From NCBI GenBank assembly GCA_041744795.1, contig JBGTKD010000089.1, positions 1 to 8,147 on the forward strand: 8,147 bases of DNA, in the 5' to 3' direction. Positions 1 to 6,400 of this stretch are shown piece by piece; position 1 is the stretch's first letter; each line of letters starts with the position of its first letter. The translations under genes and the position numbers were made by a program. The stretch comes from DATHWB01 sp041744795. Lineage in GTDB: Bacteria; Actinomycetota; Acidimicrobiia; Spongiisociales; ZC4RG35. The notes under the pieces are model-generated. The model made no database searches, had not been told where the DNA came from, and worked only from the letters and a program-made list of their open reading frames with translations.

Positions 1-2
1 TC

Positions 3-362
3 GGAGACAATGGCAGCGAGGTGTGTGATCGGGTTTGGTCCTGGATCGTGTCTCACCCTTGGCCTGGCTGGGACATCGACGTCGTACATGCCAACGCCGA
101 TCTCACCCGCATGCAATGGGGACAGCCGCCGGAGCGCCGGACGGGAGAGCCACAGGGTGACCGCCCGACGGCCAACCTCATTGCGAATCGAGCCGAGTTC
201 ACGGAAGCCAACACTGACCCCCGAGCGCTCCTCGCCGAAGTGTCCACAGACCTCCTAGTGGTCGGCATGAAGACACGACGACCACCCAAGTCCACACTCG
301 TCGGCAGTGGTGCGGTCAAGCAGGTGCGACAACCTGGTGGCATGCATCGACTGATCAGTTGA
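3..362 (+). CDS. Universal stress protein (UspA family), 5'-partial
   Basis: The reading frame is open from the window edge to the TGA at 360-362, so the true start lies upstream. The first visible residues, GDNGSEVCDRVWSWIV, match the beginning of a UspA fold (first strand ending in a DGS-type nucleotide loop, then helix 1). They are followed by a second strand (IDVVHANA) and, near the C-terminus, the usual DPRALLAEVSTDLLVVGMKT strand and a GSGAVKQV segment, equivalent to the family's G-S-x phosphate-binding loop. A GTG at 21 could start a shorter protein but would lose the DGS loop, so I reject it. The protein is compact: only a short linker replaces the long middle helix region of 140-residue family members. 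The closing strand reads MHRLIS where most relatives have a CPVLVV-like hydrophobic strand. UspA proteins are cytosolic, often ATP-binding stress proteins; the ligand here is unknown. The terC gene follows 51 bases downstream. Confidence 0.75.
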   Translation, partial: GDNGSEVCDRVWSWIVSHPWPGWDIDVVHANADLTRMQWGQPPERRTGEPQGDRPTANLIANRAEFTEANTDPRALLAEVSTDLLVVGMKTRRPPKSTLVGSGAVKQVRQPGGMHRLIS

Positions 363-413
363 CAACTGCAACTCTCTTATGCCCCTGAACCAAAGAAAAA
401 CCGATAGCCTGCC

Positions 414-1421
414 ATGTCCCCTTCGCTGACGTATCTCGCCGCCGAGGGTGTCGCCCCTAGCTTCGCCACCTTTGACGTCCCCACCTGGGTGTGGATAACG
501 CTCGTGACCGTCATCACAGTTCTCTTGTTCGGGGACCTGTTGATCGTTCACCGCAAACCGCACGCCATCAGCATGCGGGAAGCCACGATCGAGTCTGCCG
601 TGTGGATCGCCATCGGGCTCTCGTTCACAGTGGTCATGCTGTGGTGGCAGGGCGGCGATGCCGCAGGCGAATACCTGGCCGGGTATCTGATCGAGAAGAG
701 CCTGTCGATCGACAACATCTTCGTGTGGGCGGTGATCCTCAGCTATTTCTCGGTGCCGCCCGAGTTCCAGTTCCGCGTCCTTTTCTGGGGCATCTTTGGG
801 GCGCTCGTGTTGCGAGCGTTATTCATCTTCGCTGGCGTCGCCCTCATTGAGCGCTTCGACTGGATTCTGTATGTATTCGGAGCGTTTCTGATCTTCACCG
901 CTTTCCGAATCGCCAGACACTCGGACCGGCAGACTCATCCCGAAAACAACCCGGTCCTCAAACTGTTCCAACGACTGATCCCGTCGACCACTGAATACGA
1001 CGGCCAGAAGTTGTTCACCCGTCGTAGCGGGCGACTGCTGGCGACCCCGTTGTTCGCGGTGCTGGTGCTGATCGAGTCGACGGACGTTGTCTTCGCCGTC
1101 GATTCGATCCCTGCAATCCTGGCGGTGAGTCGGCAACCGTTCATCGTGTTCTCGTCGAATGCTTTCGCCATCCTCGGCCTCCGTGCCTTGTACTTCGTGC
1201 TTGCAGGAATGGCGGGTCGGTTCCGGTACCTGAACCTGGGACTGGGCGTCATCCTCGGCTTCGTTGGCGTGAAGATGATCATCGCCGATTGGTACCACTT
1301 CCCCACCTGGGCCAGCCTCAGCATCATCACAGTGATTCTCACGATCACGATCGTGGCGTCGCTTCGTGCCGCGAAACGGGACGAAATGGCCGTCGAGTCG
1401 CCGACATCCGACGAACACTGA
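414..1421 (+). CDS. terC: TerC/Alx-family integral membrane protein (probable metal-ion exporter)
   Basis: This 335-residue protein has about nine hydrophobic segments (roughly residues 25-45, 62-79, 99-113, 123-145, 149-166, 208-232, 246-265, 275-292, 300-318). It carries both TerC signature acidic motifs: EKSLSIDNIFVW (94-105) and ESTDVVFAVDSIPA (221-234), whose Asp and Glu residues lie in the membrane and are thought to coordinate metal. Characterised relatives (E. coli Alx, Bacillus TerC homologues) move Mn2+ out of the cytosol or help metallate exported proteins; tellurite resistance is the historic name. Length and the R-rich loop at 164-206 fit the Alx-like branch, so the symbol is only family level. 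The ATG at 414 has no convincing Shine-Dalgarno sequence; an AT-richer stretch ends just before it, so a leaderless message or read-through from the stress-protein gene are both possible. No room exists for a yybP-ykoY manganese riboswitch in the 51-base gap. The charged tail after residue 320 is probably cytosolic. Confidence 0.93.
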   Translation: MSPSLTYLAAEGVAPSFATFDVPTWVWITLVTVITVLLFGDLLIVHRKPHAISMREATIESAVWIAIGLSFTVVMLWWQGGDAAGEYLAGYLIEKSLSIDNIFVWAVILSYFSVPPEFQFRVLFWGIFGALVLRALFIFAGVALIERFDWILYVFGAFLIFTAFRIARHSDRQTHPENNPVLKLFQRLIPSTTEYDGQKLFTRRSGRLLATPLFAVLVLIESTDVVFAVDSIPAILAVSRQPFIVFSSNAFAILGLRALYFVLAGMAGRFRYLNLGLGVILGFVGVKMIIADWYHFPTWASLSIITVILTITIVASLRAAKRDEMAVESPTSDEH

Positions 1422-1463
1422 GCTCGCGGTACTACCTCACTCCCGGCGGGGAGCGGCGGACGG

Positions 1464-1667
1464 TCAGGCGCCGGGGCGGAAGACCATCGCGGCGACGACG
1501 AGCAGCAGAAGGCCGGTGTCGAGTGCGGCGGCGAGATTCAAGCGGCGAGCGGGATGGGCCAGCTCAACACCGTCGGTCCCGTGTTCGTCCGCCAGCACTT
1601 CAAACTGTTTGCCTGCGGGTCCGGCAACCGCAGCCTGAACGACACCGGACAGGGCGATGGTCTCCGC
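1464..1667 (-). pseudogene. C-terminal remnant of a membrane-protein gene
   Basis: On the minus strand an open frame ends at the TGA at 1464-1466. Its last ~60 codons look protein-like: a polar stretch (QFEVLADEHGTDGVELAHPA), a short basic turn (RRLN), then one strongly hydrophobic segment (LDTGLLLLVVAAMVF) ending in RPGA. This resembles the last membrane helix of small multi-helix bacterial membrane proteins that finish with a MV-F/K-PG tail. The frame stays open to 1967, but beyond about 1667 it is only the antisense of the LuxR-type helix-turn-helix and no longer looks like a protein. No start codon or N-terminal membrane helices are visible, so I read it as the stump of a truncated gene. 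The parent family is not identified, and chance hydrophobicity in GC-rich DNA is the alternative. Confidence 0.35.
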
Positions 1668-2079
1668 CCTCGATAACCAGCCTGCAGTACGCATGACGGT
1701 CGTAGGTTCAGATGGGCCTCTCGTCATCCATGGCTCGACGGCGAAGGGCCTAGATGACGCCGTGGCAGTGATCATCGAACAGCCCCGGCCGATCGACCTG
1801 ACGCCGGCGATCGTGGGCGCCCATGGCCTGACGGACAGGGAACGCCAGGTGACAGAAGGGGTGTTGCGGGGCCTAGTGACCAAACAGATCGCTCGAGAAC
1901 TCGGCATCGCCGAATACACCGTGCAGGACCATCTCAAGGCGATATTTACCAAGGTGGGGGTAGCCACACGGGGCGAACTGGCCTATGAGCTCTTCATGCG
2001 CCACTACCTCCCGCCGACGCTGGCCGGTGCGACCCCTGGGCCGTATGGCTACTACCTTGACTCGACCGACGGCGCCTGA
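1657..2079 (+). CDS. Truncated LuxR-type regulator (C-terminal DNA-binding half)
   Basis: The frame encodes 140 residues. Residues 58-112 are a clear LuxR/GerE helix-turn-helix: LTDRERQVTEGVLRGLVTKQ, followed by IARELGIAEYTVQDHLKAIF and KVGVATRGEL. The preceding segment (VRMTVVGSDGPLVIHG and AVAVIIEQPRPIDLTPAIVGAHG) is the tail of the linker/sensor region that in this group of actinobacterial regulators follows a GAF-like domain in proteins of about 350 residues. The sensor part is absent: there is an in-frame TGA at 1636-1638 and no regulator-like sequence before it in any plus-strand frame. Two starts are possible (ATG 1657, ATG 1693); neither has a good ribosome site. It could be a degraded gene, or a stand-alone DNA-binding protein like GerE, which functions with the HTH alone. 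I favour a remnant because the homology begins abruptly in mid-domain. It lies tail-to-tail with the membrane-protein stump on the other strand. Confidence 0.6.
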   Translation: MVSALDNQPAVRMTVVGSDGPLVIHGSTAKGLDDAVAVIIEQPRPIDLTPAIVGAHGLTDRERQVTEGVLRGLVTKQIARELGIAEYTVQDHLKAIFTKVGVATRGELAYELFMRHYLPPTLAGATPGPYGYYLDSTDGA

Positions 2080-2098
2080 GCACCGAGGTGCCCCGGCG
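2073..2098 (+). terminator. Possible hairpin after the LuxR-type gene
   Basis: Directly after the stop codon, GCACC (2080-2084) can pair with GGTGC (2087-2091). An outer CGCC/GGCG pair (2073-2076 with 2095-2098) extends it across a 3x3 internal loop. No T-tract follows, so it would be an atypical terminator at best. It is the only stem of note between this gene and the padR leader. Confidence 0.25.
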
Positions 2099-2112
2099 TA
2101 CTTGTCGCTAGT

Positions 2113-2151
2113 TATACATTGTGCTTCTATGTACCTCGTACTTCTATGTAT
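2113..2151 (+). promoter_or_regulatory. Repeat-rich leader of padR; candidate PadR operator
   Basis: The AT-rich leader holds a direct repeat CTTCTATGTA at 2124-2133 and again at 2141-2150 (17-bp period; the copies also share a GT two bases upstream). There is also an inverted pair TACAT (2115-2119) / ATGTA (2129-2133) spaced by 9 bases. PadR proteins are dimers that bind short inverted ATGT/ACAT-type elements in their own promoters, so this cluster just before a padR start is a good operator candidate. TATACAT (2113-2119) could also serve as a -10 element, which would put the repeats over the transcription start. That assignment is inference; no matching -35 is evident. Confidence 0.45.
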
Positions 2152-2160
2152 GGGGTGAAA

Positions 2161-2520
2161 ATGCACATCGACAAGGATCTCGTCGCAGCCTCGGCCACGC
2201 CGCTCGTGCTGGCGATCCTGGCCGAAGAGGAGAGCTACGGCTACGCAATCCTCAAACGGGTGCGTGAGCTTTCCGGAGGTGAACTGCAGTGGACCGACGG
2301 GATGCTTTACCCGTTGCTTCATCGTCTCCGCCGGCTCGGCTACGTGACTACCGAGTGGCGCACACCGGCGGGAGAACGACGCCGCAAGTATTACGCGATC
2401 ACCGACGACGGCCGGGCAGCCTTGGCCGAACAGCAACTCCAATGGGTGACCGTCGCGCGAGCTTTAGGTGACGCGTGGCGTGGCTCAGGTGGGCTGCTGA
2501 CCGCACTCGGGGAAGCATGA
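2161..2520 (+). CDS. PadR-family transcriptional regulator
   Basis: The 119-residue product is a typical small PadR repressor. It has a winged helix-turn-helix at about 5-85, with the family's hallmark segments ESYGYAILKRVRELSGG (24-40), WTDGMLYPLLHRLRRLGYV (44-62) and the wing RRRKYYAITDDGRAAL (73-88), then a short C-terminal dimerisation helix. I chose the ATG at 2161 because GGGGTGA (2152-2158) is correctly placed as a ribosome site and the family usually begins about here. A GTG at 2121 or upstream in-frame codons would add a Cys/Tyr-rich leader lying on the repeats. The gene's stop overlaps the next start (ATGA, 2517-2520), so the two proteins are probably made together. PadR proteins usually repress their own operon until a ligand or partner relieves them. 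The inducer is not known here. Confidence 0.93.
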   Translation: MHIDKDLVAASATPLVLAILAEEESYGYAILKRVRELSGGELQWTDGMLYPLLHRLRRLGYVTTEWRTPAGERRRKYYAITDDGRAALAEQQLQWVTVARALGDAWRGSGGLLTALGEA

Positions 2521-3866
2521 CCGTGGATAGCATCGAGCCACAGATTGCCGAGTGGCGGGCCTACGTCACGAAGGCTCCCGCAGTCAACGGTCGCGACGTC
2601 GACGAGCTCGAAGACCACCTTCGCGACCAGATCACCGAACTGGGAGCGGGCGGCCTCACAGCCGAGGAGTCATTCCTGGTTGCCGTAAAGCGGATGGGAG
2701 ACGTCGACACCCTGTCCTTGGAGTTCGCCCGCGAACACAGTGGCCGGTTGTGGAAACAGCTCGGATTGCGCGACGAGGAAGAACTTGCGCGCCCGTCGAC
2801 CGGATGGCTCGAAGCGCTCATCTTCGCCGTCGCCGCCGCTGTAGCGATCCAGGTCACCCGGCTTATCGCTCAGTTCCCCGAGGAGGAGGCAGGGTGGCTG
2901 CTCCGAAACGCCGGCTTCTTCGTGTTGCCGATCGCCGCCGCATACTTCGCCCGCAGACGACAGCTCGGCACACGGGGATGGGTATTTGCGGCAGCTTCGT
3001 TCGTGTTGGTCGGCATCGTGGTCAATCTCTATCCGTACGGTGCGACCTCAGCTACTGAGATCCTCGTCGCAGTTCACCTGCCCGTCGTGCTGTGGTTCCT
3101 CATCGCCTTTCCTTACATGGGCGGCACGATCCGATCCCATGAGCGACGCATGGACTTCGTCCGCTTCACCGGCGAATGGTTTATCTACTACGTGCTGATC
3201 GCCCTTGGCGGCGGTGTGTTGATGGCGCTCACAGGCTCGATCCTGGAGCCAGTTGGGACCGGCCTTGCGGAGCGGATCGTCAACTGGGTTCTTCCGTCAG
3301 GTGCGGCCGGTGCCGTGATCGTGGCGGCGTGGCTGGTGGAGTCCAAGCAACGCGTCGTCGAGAACATGGCTCCTGTTCTCACCATGATCTTCACCCCACT
3401 GTTTGCCGTCATGCTCACCGCTGCAGTGTTCACCTATGCAGTTTCTGGCGTCGCACGCGACTTTGACCGAGAGCTACTCGGTGTCTTCGACGCCCTCATG
3501 GTCGTTGTGCTGGGCCTCGTGCTCTATGCAATGTCCGCCCGGGATCCTTCGGCACCAGCGGGGCTGGCGGACCGCATCCAGCTTGTCGCTGTCTCGAGCG
3601 CACTCGTCCTCGACCTGATGGTGCTCGGTTCGATGGTGGCCCGCATCGGTGAGCTGGGATTCACCCCAAACCGCGCGGCGGCCCTTGGACTCAACCTCGT
3701 CCTGCTTGTGAACCTGGCAGGCACCGCCTGGCTGTTGGTGAGATTCCTCAGGGGCCGGATCGCGTTCCATCCCCTGGAGCGGTGGCAGACGACCTACCTA
3801 CCCGTTTTCGCTGTCTGGGCCCTCACGGTCGTCGTTGTTCTCCCTCCCCTGTTCGGCTTCATCTGA
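2517..3866 (+). CDS. Polytopic membrane protein with N-terminal HAAS/permease-prefix-like domain
   Basis: The product has 449 residues. Residues 5-80 form a soluble, charged helical domain (EWRAYVTKAP, DVDELEDHLRDQITEL, LTAEESFLVAVKRMGDVDTL) typical of the HAAS/'permease prefix domain 1' that is repeatedly encoded next to PadR regulators. Residues 97-448 contain about eleven hydrophobic segments. The region around 375-412 (ARIGELGFTPNRAAALGLN, then a long membrane helix) recalls DUF4153-type membrane proteins; that match is from memory and tentative. The start is the ATG at 2517, overlapping the padR stop and preceded by GGGGAAG; upstream in-frame codons lie inside padR. There are no ATPase motifs and no second transporter subunit, so this is not an ABC system. 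The N-domain may signal to the PadR protein or sense membrane state, but the function is unknown. The stop lies 7 bases from the convergent modC stop. Confidence 0.82.
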   Translation: MTVDSIEPQIAEWRAYVTKAPAVNGRDVDELEDHLRDQITELGAGGLTAEESFLVAVKRMGDVDTLSLEFAREHSGRLWKQLGLRDEEELARPSTGWLEALIFAVAAAVAIQVTRLIAQFPEEEAGWLLRNAGFFVLPIAAAYFARRRQLGTRGWVFAAASFVLVGIVVNLYPYGATSATEILVAVHLPVVLWFLIAFPYMGGTIRSHERRMDFVRFTGEWFIYYVLIALGGGVLMALTGSILEPVGTGLAERIVNWVLPSGAAGAVIVAAWLVESKQRVVENMAPVLTMIFTPLFAVMLTAAVFTYAVSGVARDFDRELLGVFDALMVVVLGLVLYAMSARDPSAPAGLADRIQLVAVSSALVLDLMVLGSMVARIGELGFTPNRAAALGLNLVLLVNLAGTAWLLVRFLRGRIAFHPLERWQTTYLPVFAVWALTVVVVLPPLFGFI

Positions 3867-3873
3867 AGTCGGG

Positions 3874-4941
3874 TCATCTAGCGATCGGGGTCAAGTCGGG
3901 GCCTTCGGCTTGGACCCCGATATCGGTGGCTCTGATCGAGATCCATACCGTCGCGCCCTGGTCCAGGTCGAGGGCGGATGCTGCCTCTTCGGTGATCTCG
4001 GCGGTCAACGGGAGGGGATCGCCCAGACCGAGCCGGACTCTCTCTCCGAGATGCTCGATGAGGCTGATGTCTGTCTTCCAAATGTTGCGAGAACTCCCTT
4101 GGGGTTCAGTGTTGTGTATTCCGATGGCAGAGGCCCTGATCGAGGCCAGAACGGGCCCGGCGACACCGTGATCGGCGATTCGCAATACATGACTGCCGGC
4201 ATCGATCCGGCCGTCCCGGGCGAGCCCGTGGACGAGGTTGGAACCGGCCAGTTCGGCCGCATATCCAGATCGGGGACGGATTCGGATTTCGCTGGGAGCG
4301 CCGCTCTGAGTGAAAGCACCGGCTTCGATGACGTGGATCTCGTCGGCGAGGAGGAAGGCCTCGGTGGCGTCATGGGTCACGAAAAGGGCAGGCACTTGCC
4401 GGCGACGGACCAGATCCATGACCAGAAGCCGGAGACGGTGACGGACCAGCGGATCCAAAGCGTTGAACGGCTCGTCGAGAATCAGGATCTGTGGCTCTCC
4501 CGCTAAGGCTCTGGCGAGGGCGACGCGTTGCGCCTGCCCACCGGACAATTGGTGGGGGTGGCGGTCGGCCCACTCTTCGCCTTCCACCTCCACGAGCCAG
4601 CCCATCGCCTCGGCCTGACGGTGTCGCTTTGGCCGGTCGCGGACGGCGAGGGCGACATTGTCGAGCACCGTCCGGTGCGGCAACAGCAACGAGTCCTGGA
4701 ACACCATCCCCACCCGTCGGTCTTGGGGCCGAATCCAGATGTCGCGGGCAGTATCGACGAGGGTTTCTCCTCCGAGAACGATCCGACCTTCATCCGGTTT
4801 CTCGATACCTGCTACCAACCTCAGTGTGAGGCTCTTTCCAGCTCCAGACGGTCCAACGACGACCGAGATTCCCTGTCCCGTCTCGAAGCGGGCGCTGAGA
4901 TGGAAGTCCCCTACTTGGTGGGCAACATCGACCGAAAGCAT
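3874..4941 (-). CDS. modC: Molybdate/tungstate ABC transporter ATP-binding protein
   Basis: ModC hydrolyses ATP on the cytosolic face to drive oxyanion import through ModB. In 355 residues it shows Walker A GPSGAGKS (30-37), Q-loop FQD (81-83), signature LSGGQ (132-136), Walker B ILILDEP (152-158), D-loop ALD (161-163) and switch His190. After a linker there is a C-terminal MOP-type oxyanion-binding domain (about 283-342: SSRNIW, LPLTAEITEEAASALDL, TVWISIRATDIG). That domain separates ModC from sulfate or iron ATPases and usually mediates feedback inhibition by bound molybdate. Length agrees with the family. The ATG (4939-4941) shares one base with the modB stop (TGATG), indicating translational coupling. 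It is the last gene of the operon and ends 7 bases from the convergent membrane-protein gene, with no obvious intrinsic terminator between. Confidence 0.95.
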   Translation of the reverse strand: MLSVDVAHQVGDFHLSARFETGQGISVVVGPSGAGKSLTLRLVAGIEKPDEGRIVLGGETLVDTARDIWIRPQDRRVGMVFQDSLLLPHRTVLDNVALAVRDRPKRHRQAEAMGWLVEVEGEEWADRHPHQLSGGQAQRVALARALAGEPQILILDEPFNALDPLVRHRLRLLVMDLVRRRQVPALFVTHDATEAFLLADEIHVIEAGAFTQSGAPSEIRIRPRSGYAAELAGSNLVHGLARDGRIDAGSHVLRIADHGVAGPVLASIRASAIGIHNTEPQGSSRNIWKTDISLIEHLGERVRLGLGDPLPLTAEITEEAASALDLDQGATVWISIRATDIGVQAEGPDLTPIAR

Positions 4942-5594
4942 CAGACCACGACTCGTTCCAGGCGGCGGACCATCACCAACACCGCCACTGCCACAGTCAG
5001 CAAGACCAGGGCGAGTGTGCCGGCCCGGTCGTAGTCGAAAGCTTGGACTGCGTCGTAGACGGCGATGGGCATGGTCTGGGTCCGACCGGGGATGTTGCCC
5101 GCCACCATCACGGTTGTCCCGAAGTCACCTAGCGCCCGGGCGAAGGACAACGCCACCCCTGCCAAGAGGCCACGCCGTGCGAGAGGCAAGGTGATCTGGG
5201 TCGCCACCCGCCACCCCGGCAAGCCCATCACCCTGCCGGCCGCTTCGTACCGTCGATCGATCGATTCGATGGCGGCACGGGCGGACCGGAGACAGAACGG
5301 GAAGGACGCCACCGATGCCGCCAGCACCGCTCCCTGCCACGAAAAGACTAGGGGTGAGCCAAACACCGCCTCCCAGGCACGACCGATCGGACTGTTGCGA
5401 CCCACCGCAACCAACAGGTAATAGCCAAGGACCGTGGGAGGCATAACGATTGGGGCGCTGGCGATGGCGTCGACCAACGCCCGGCCAGGAAACTCCCGTC
5501 GCGCAAGCAGGTAGCCTAGACCGATCCCGGTAACCGCCACGATCAACGTGGCGCAGACGGTGACCTGTAGCGACAGCCGCAGTGGATCCCACAT
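4941..5594 (-). CDS. modB: Molybdate/tungstate ABC transporter permease
   Basis: This 217-residue inner-membrane subunit has about five to six hydrophobic segments (roughly 8-30, 41-64, 86-104, 142-166, 191-210). The cytoplasmic coupling loop carries the EAA motif (EAAGRVMGLPGWRVATQITL, 117-136), which docks on the ModC ATPase. APIVMPPTVLGYYLL (47-61) and GDFGTTVMVAGNIPGRTQT (156-174) are characteristic of ModB rather than of sulfate permeases. It is a homodimer in the characterised transporter. Its ATG (5592-5594) shares one base with the modA stop, and its stop shares one base with the modC start, so all three transporter subunits are coupled. Length is near the family norm of 220-230. Confidence 0.95.
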   Translation of the reverse strand: MWDPLRLSLQVTVCATLIVAVTGIGLGYLLARREFPGRALVDAIASAPIVMPPTVLGYYLLVAVGRNSPIGRAWEAVFGSPLVFSWQGAVLAASVASFPFCLRSARAAIESIDRRYEAAGRVMGLPGWRVATQITLPLARRGLLAGVALSFARALGDFGTTVMVAGNIPGRTQTMPIAVYDAVQAFDYDRAGTLALVLLTVAVAVLVMVRRLERVVV

Positions 5595-6400
5595 CAGCGG
5601 GCTTCTTCGCCGGGCAGGATGAACCCGAGCCGGGTCATCACTTCGCGGCCAGCAGGCTCGTTGACGAAGGCGGCGAAGGCAGTCGCTGCTTCGATCCGGA
5701 GAGGATCATCGGTTACCACGATGATGAATTGCTCCAACGGTTCGTGAAGCGCCTCGTCGATCAGCACCCACTCACCACGGTCACCGGCAGCAATTGCCAG
5801 GGAGAGGGCGACAATCGCAGCGTCGGCATCCCGGGTGTCTGCCAAACGTTGGGTGTCGGAGATGTTTTCCCCGTAGACGAGCTTCGGCTCGATGCTCTCC
5901 CAAAGTCCGGCTGACAGCAGAGCCTCCTTAGCCGCCAACCCGTACGGGGCGTGTTGGGGATTGGCGATCGCCAGGAACGTGATGTTCGGGTCAGCGACCA
6001 GTTGGTTGAGGTCGACCCACCCACCCCAAACCTCCGCTACCGACCAGATGGTGATCCGACCGAACGCATAGGTGGCCTTGGTGTTGGCGTCTCCGACTCC
6101 CGATTCGAGGACCGTGTCGACAAAAGACACGTTGGCGGAGGCGTACACATCAACCGGGGCGCCCTCGATGATCCGCTGCGCAAGCTGCCCGGATGACCCA
6201 AAGTCGAAGATCACCTCGTGACCGGTCTCGGCTGTGAACAACTGGCCGATCTCTTCGAATGCCGGCCTCAGATCAGAGGCGCCTGCCACCAGCAGGGCGG
6301 CACTTCCAGTCAGGGCCTCCGAGTTCGGATCGGCTGGTGTTCCACAGGCACCGACCAGAAGAAGCACCACCGCCAGCCACGGGGCCATCAGCCAACTCAT
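5594..6400 (-). CDS. modA: Molybdate/tungstate-binding lipoprotein
   Basis: This 268-residue receptor captures the oxyanion outside the membrane and delivers it to ModB. A hydrophobic leader (residues 4-16) ends in the lipobox VGAC, so Cys19 should be lipidated, as expected for a monoderm. The mature part has the ModA landmarks: LLVAGASDLRPAFEEI (36-51), FGSSGQLAQRI (67-77), GAPVDVYASAN (80-90), NPQHAPYGLAAKEAL (147-161) and GENISD (177-182) with DAAIVALS (193-200). The APYG Tyr and the GENIS/VALS block place it with the ModA group exemplified by Azotobacter ModA2, not the E. coli protein, which has a Tyr in the last block. I chose the ATG at 6400 because it overlaps the upstream regulator's stop (ATGA); a longer frame runs on to 6769 but is only a shadow of that regulator. 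The leader oddly lacks Lys/Arg before the hydrophobic core. Confidence 0.93.
   Translation of the reverse strand: MSWLMAPWLAVVLLLVGACGTPADPNSEALTGSAALLVAGASDLRPAFEEIGQLFTAETGHEVIFDFGSSGQLAQRIIEGAPVDVYASANVSFVDTVLESGVGDANTKATYAFGRITIWSVAEVWGGWVDLNQLVADPNITFLAIANPQHAPYGLAAKEALLSAGLWESIEPKLVYGENISDTQRLADTRDADAAIVALSLAIAAGDRGEWVLIDEALHEPLEQFIIVVTDDPLRIEAATAFAAFVNEPAGREVMTRLGFILPGEEAR

Noticed and set aside
359..364. Perfect TTGACA -35 element before terC
   Set aside because: No acceptable -10 lies 16-18 bases downstream (position 382 on is CCCCTG), so it is probably chance; it overlaps the preceding stop codon.
363..413. Manganese (yybP-ykoY) riboswitch before terC
   Set aside because: The gap is only 51 bases, too short for the two-arm fold, and no conserved helices are visible.
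819..1418. 199-residue minus-strand open frame
   Set aside because: Lies wholly antisense to the terC gene; composition is Arg/Asp/His-rich shadow sequence.
1440..1453. Hairpin CTCCC-GGCG-GGGAG after terC
   Set aside because: Only 5 pairs with no T-tract; in GC-rich DNA such stems are frequent, so I do not call a terminator.
1873..2442. 189-residue minus-strand open frame
   Set aside because: Antisense of the LuxR helix-turn-helix and padR with no protein-like features.
3835..4506. 223-residue plus-strand open frame
   Set aside because: It is the complement of modC, with no family resemblance, no ribosome site and a start inside the upstream convergent gene.
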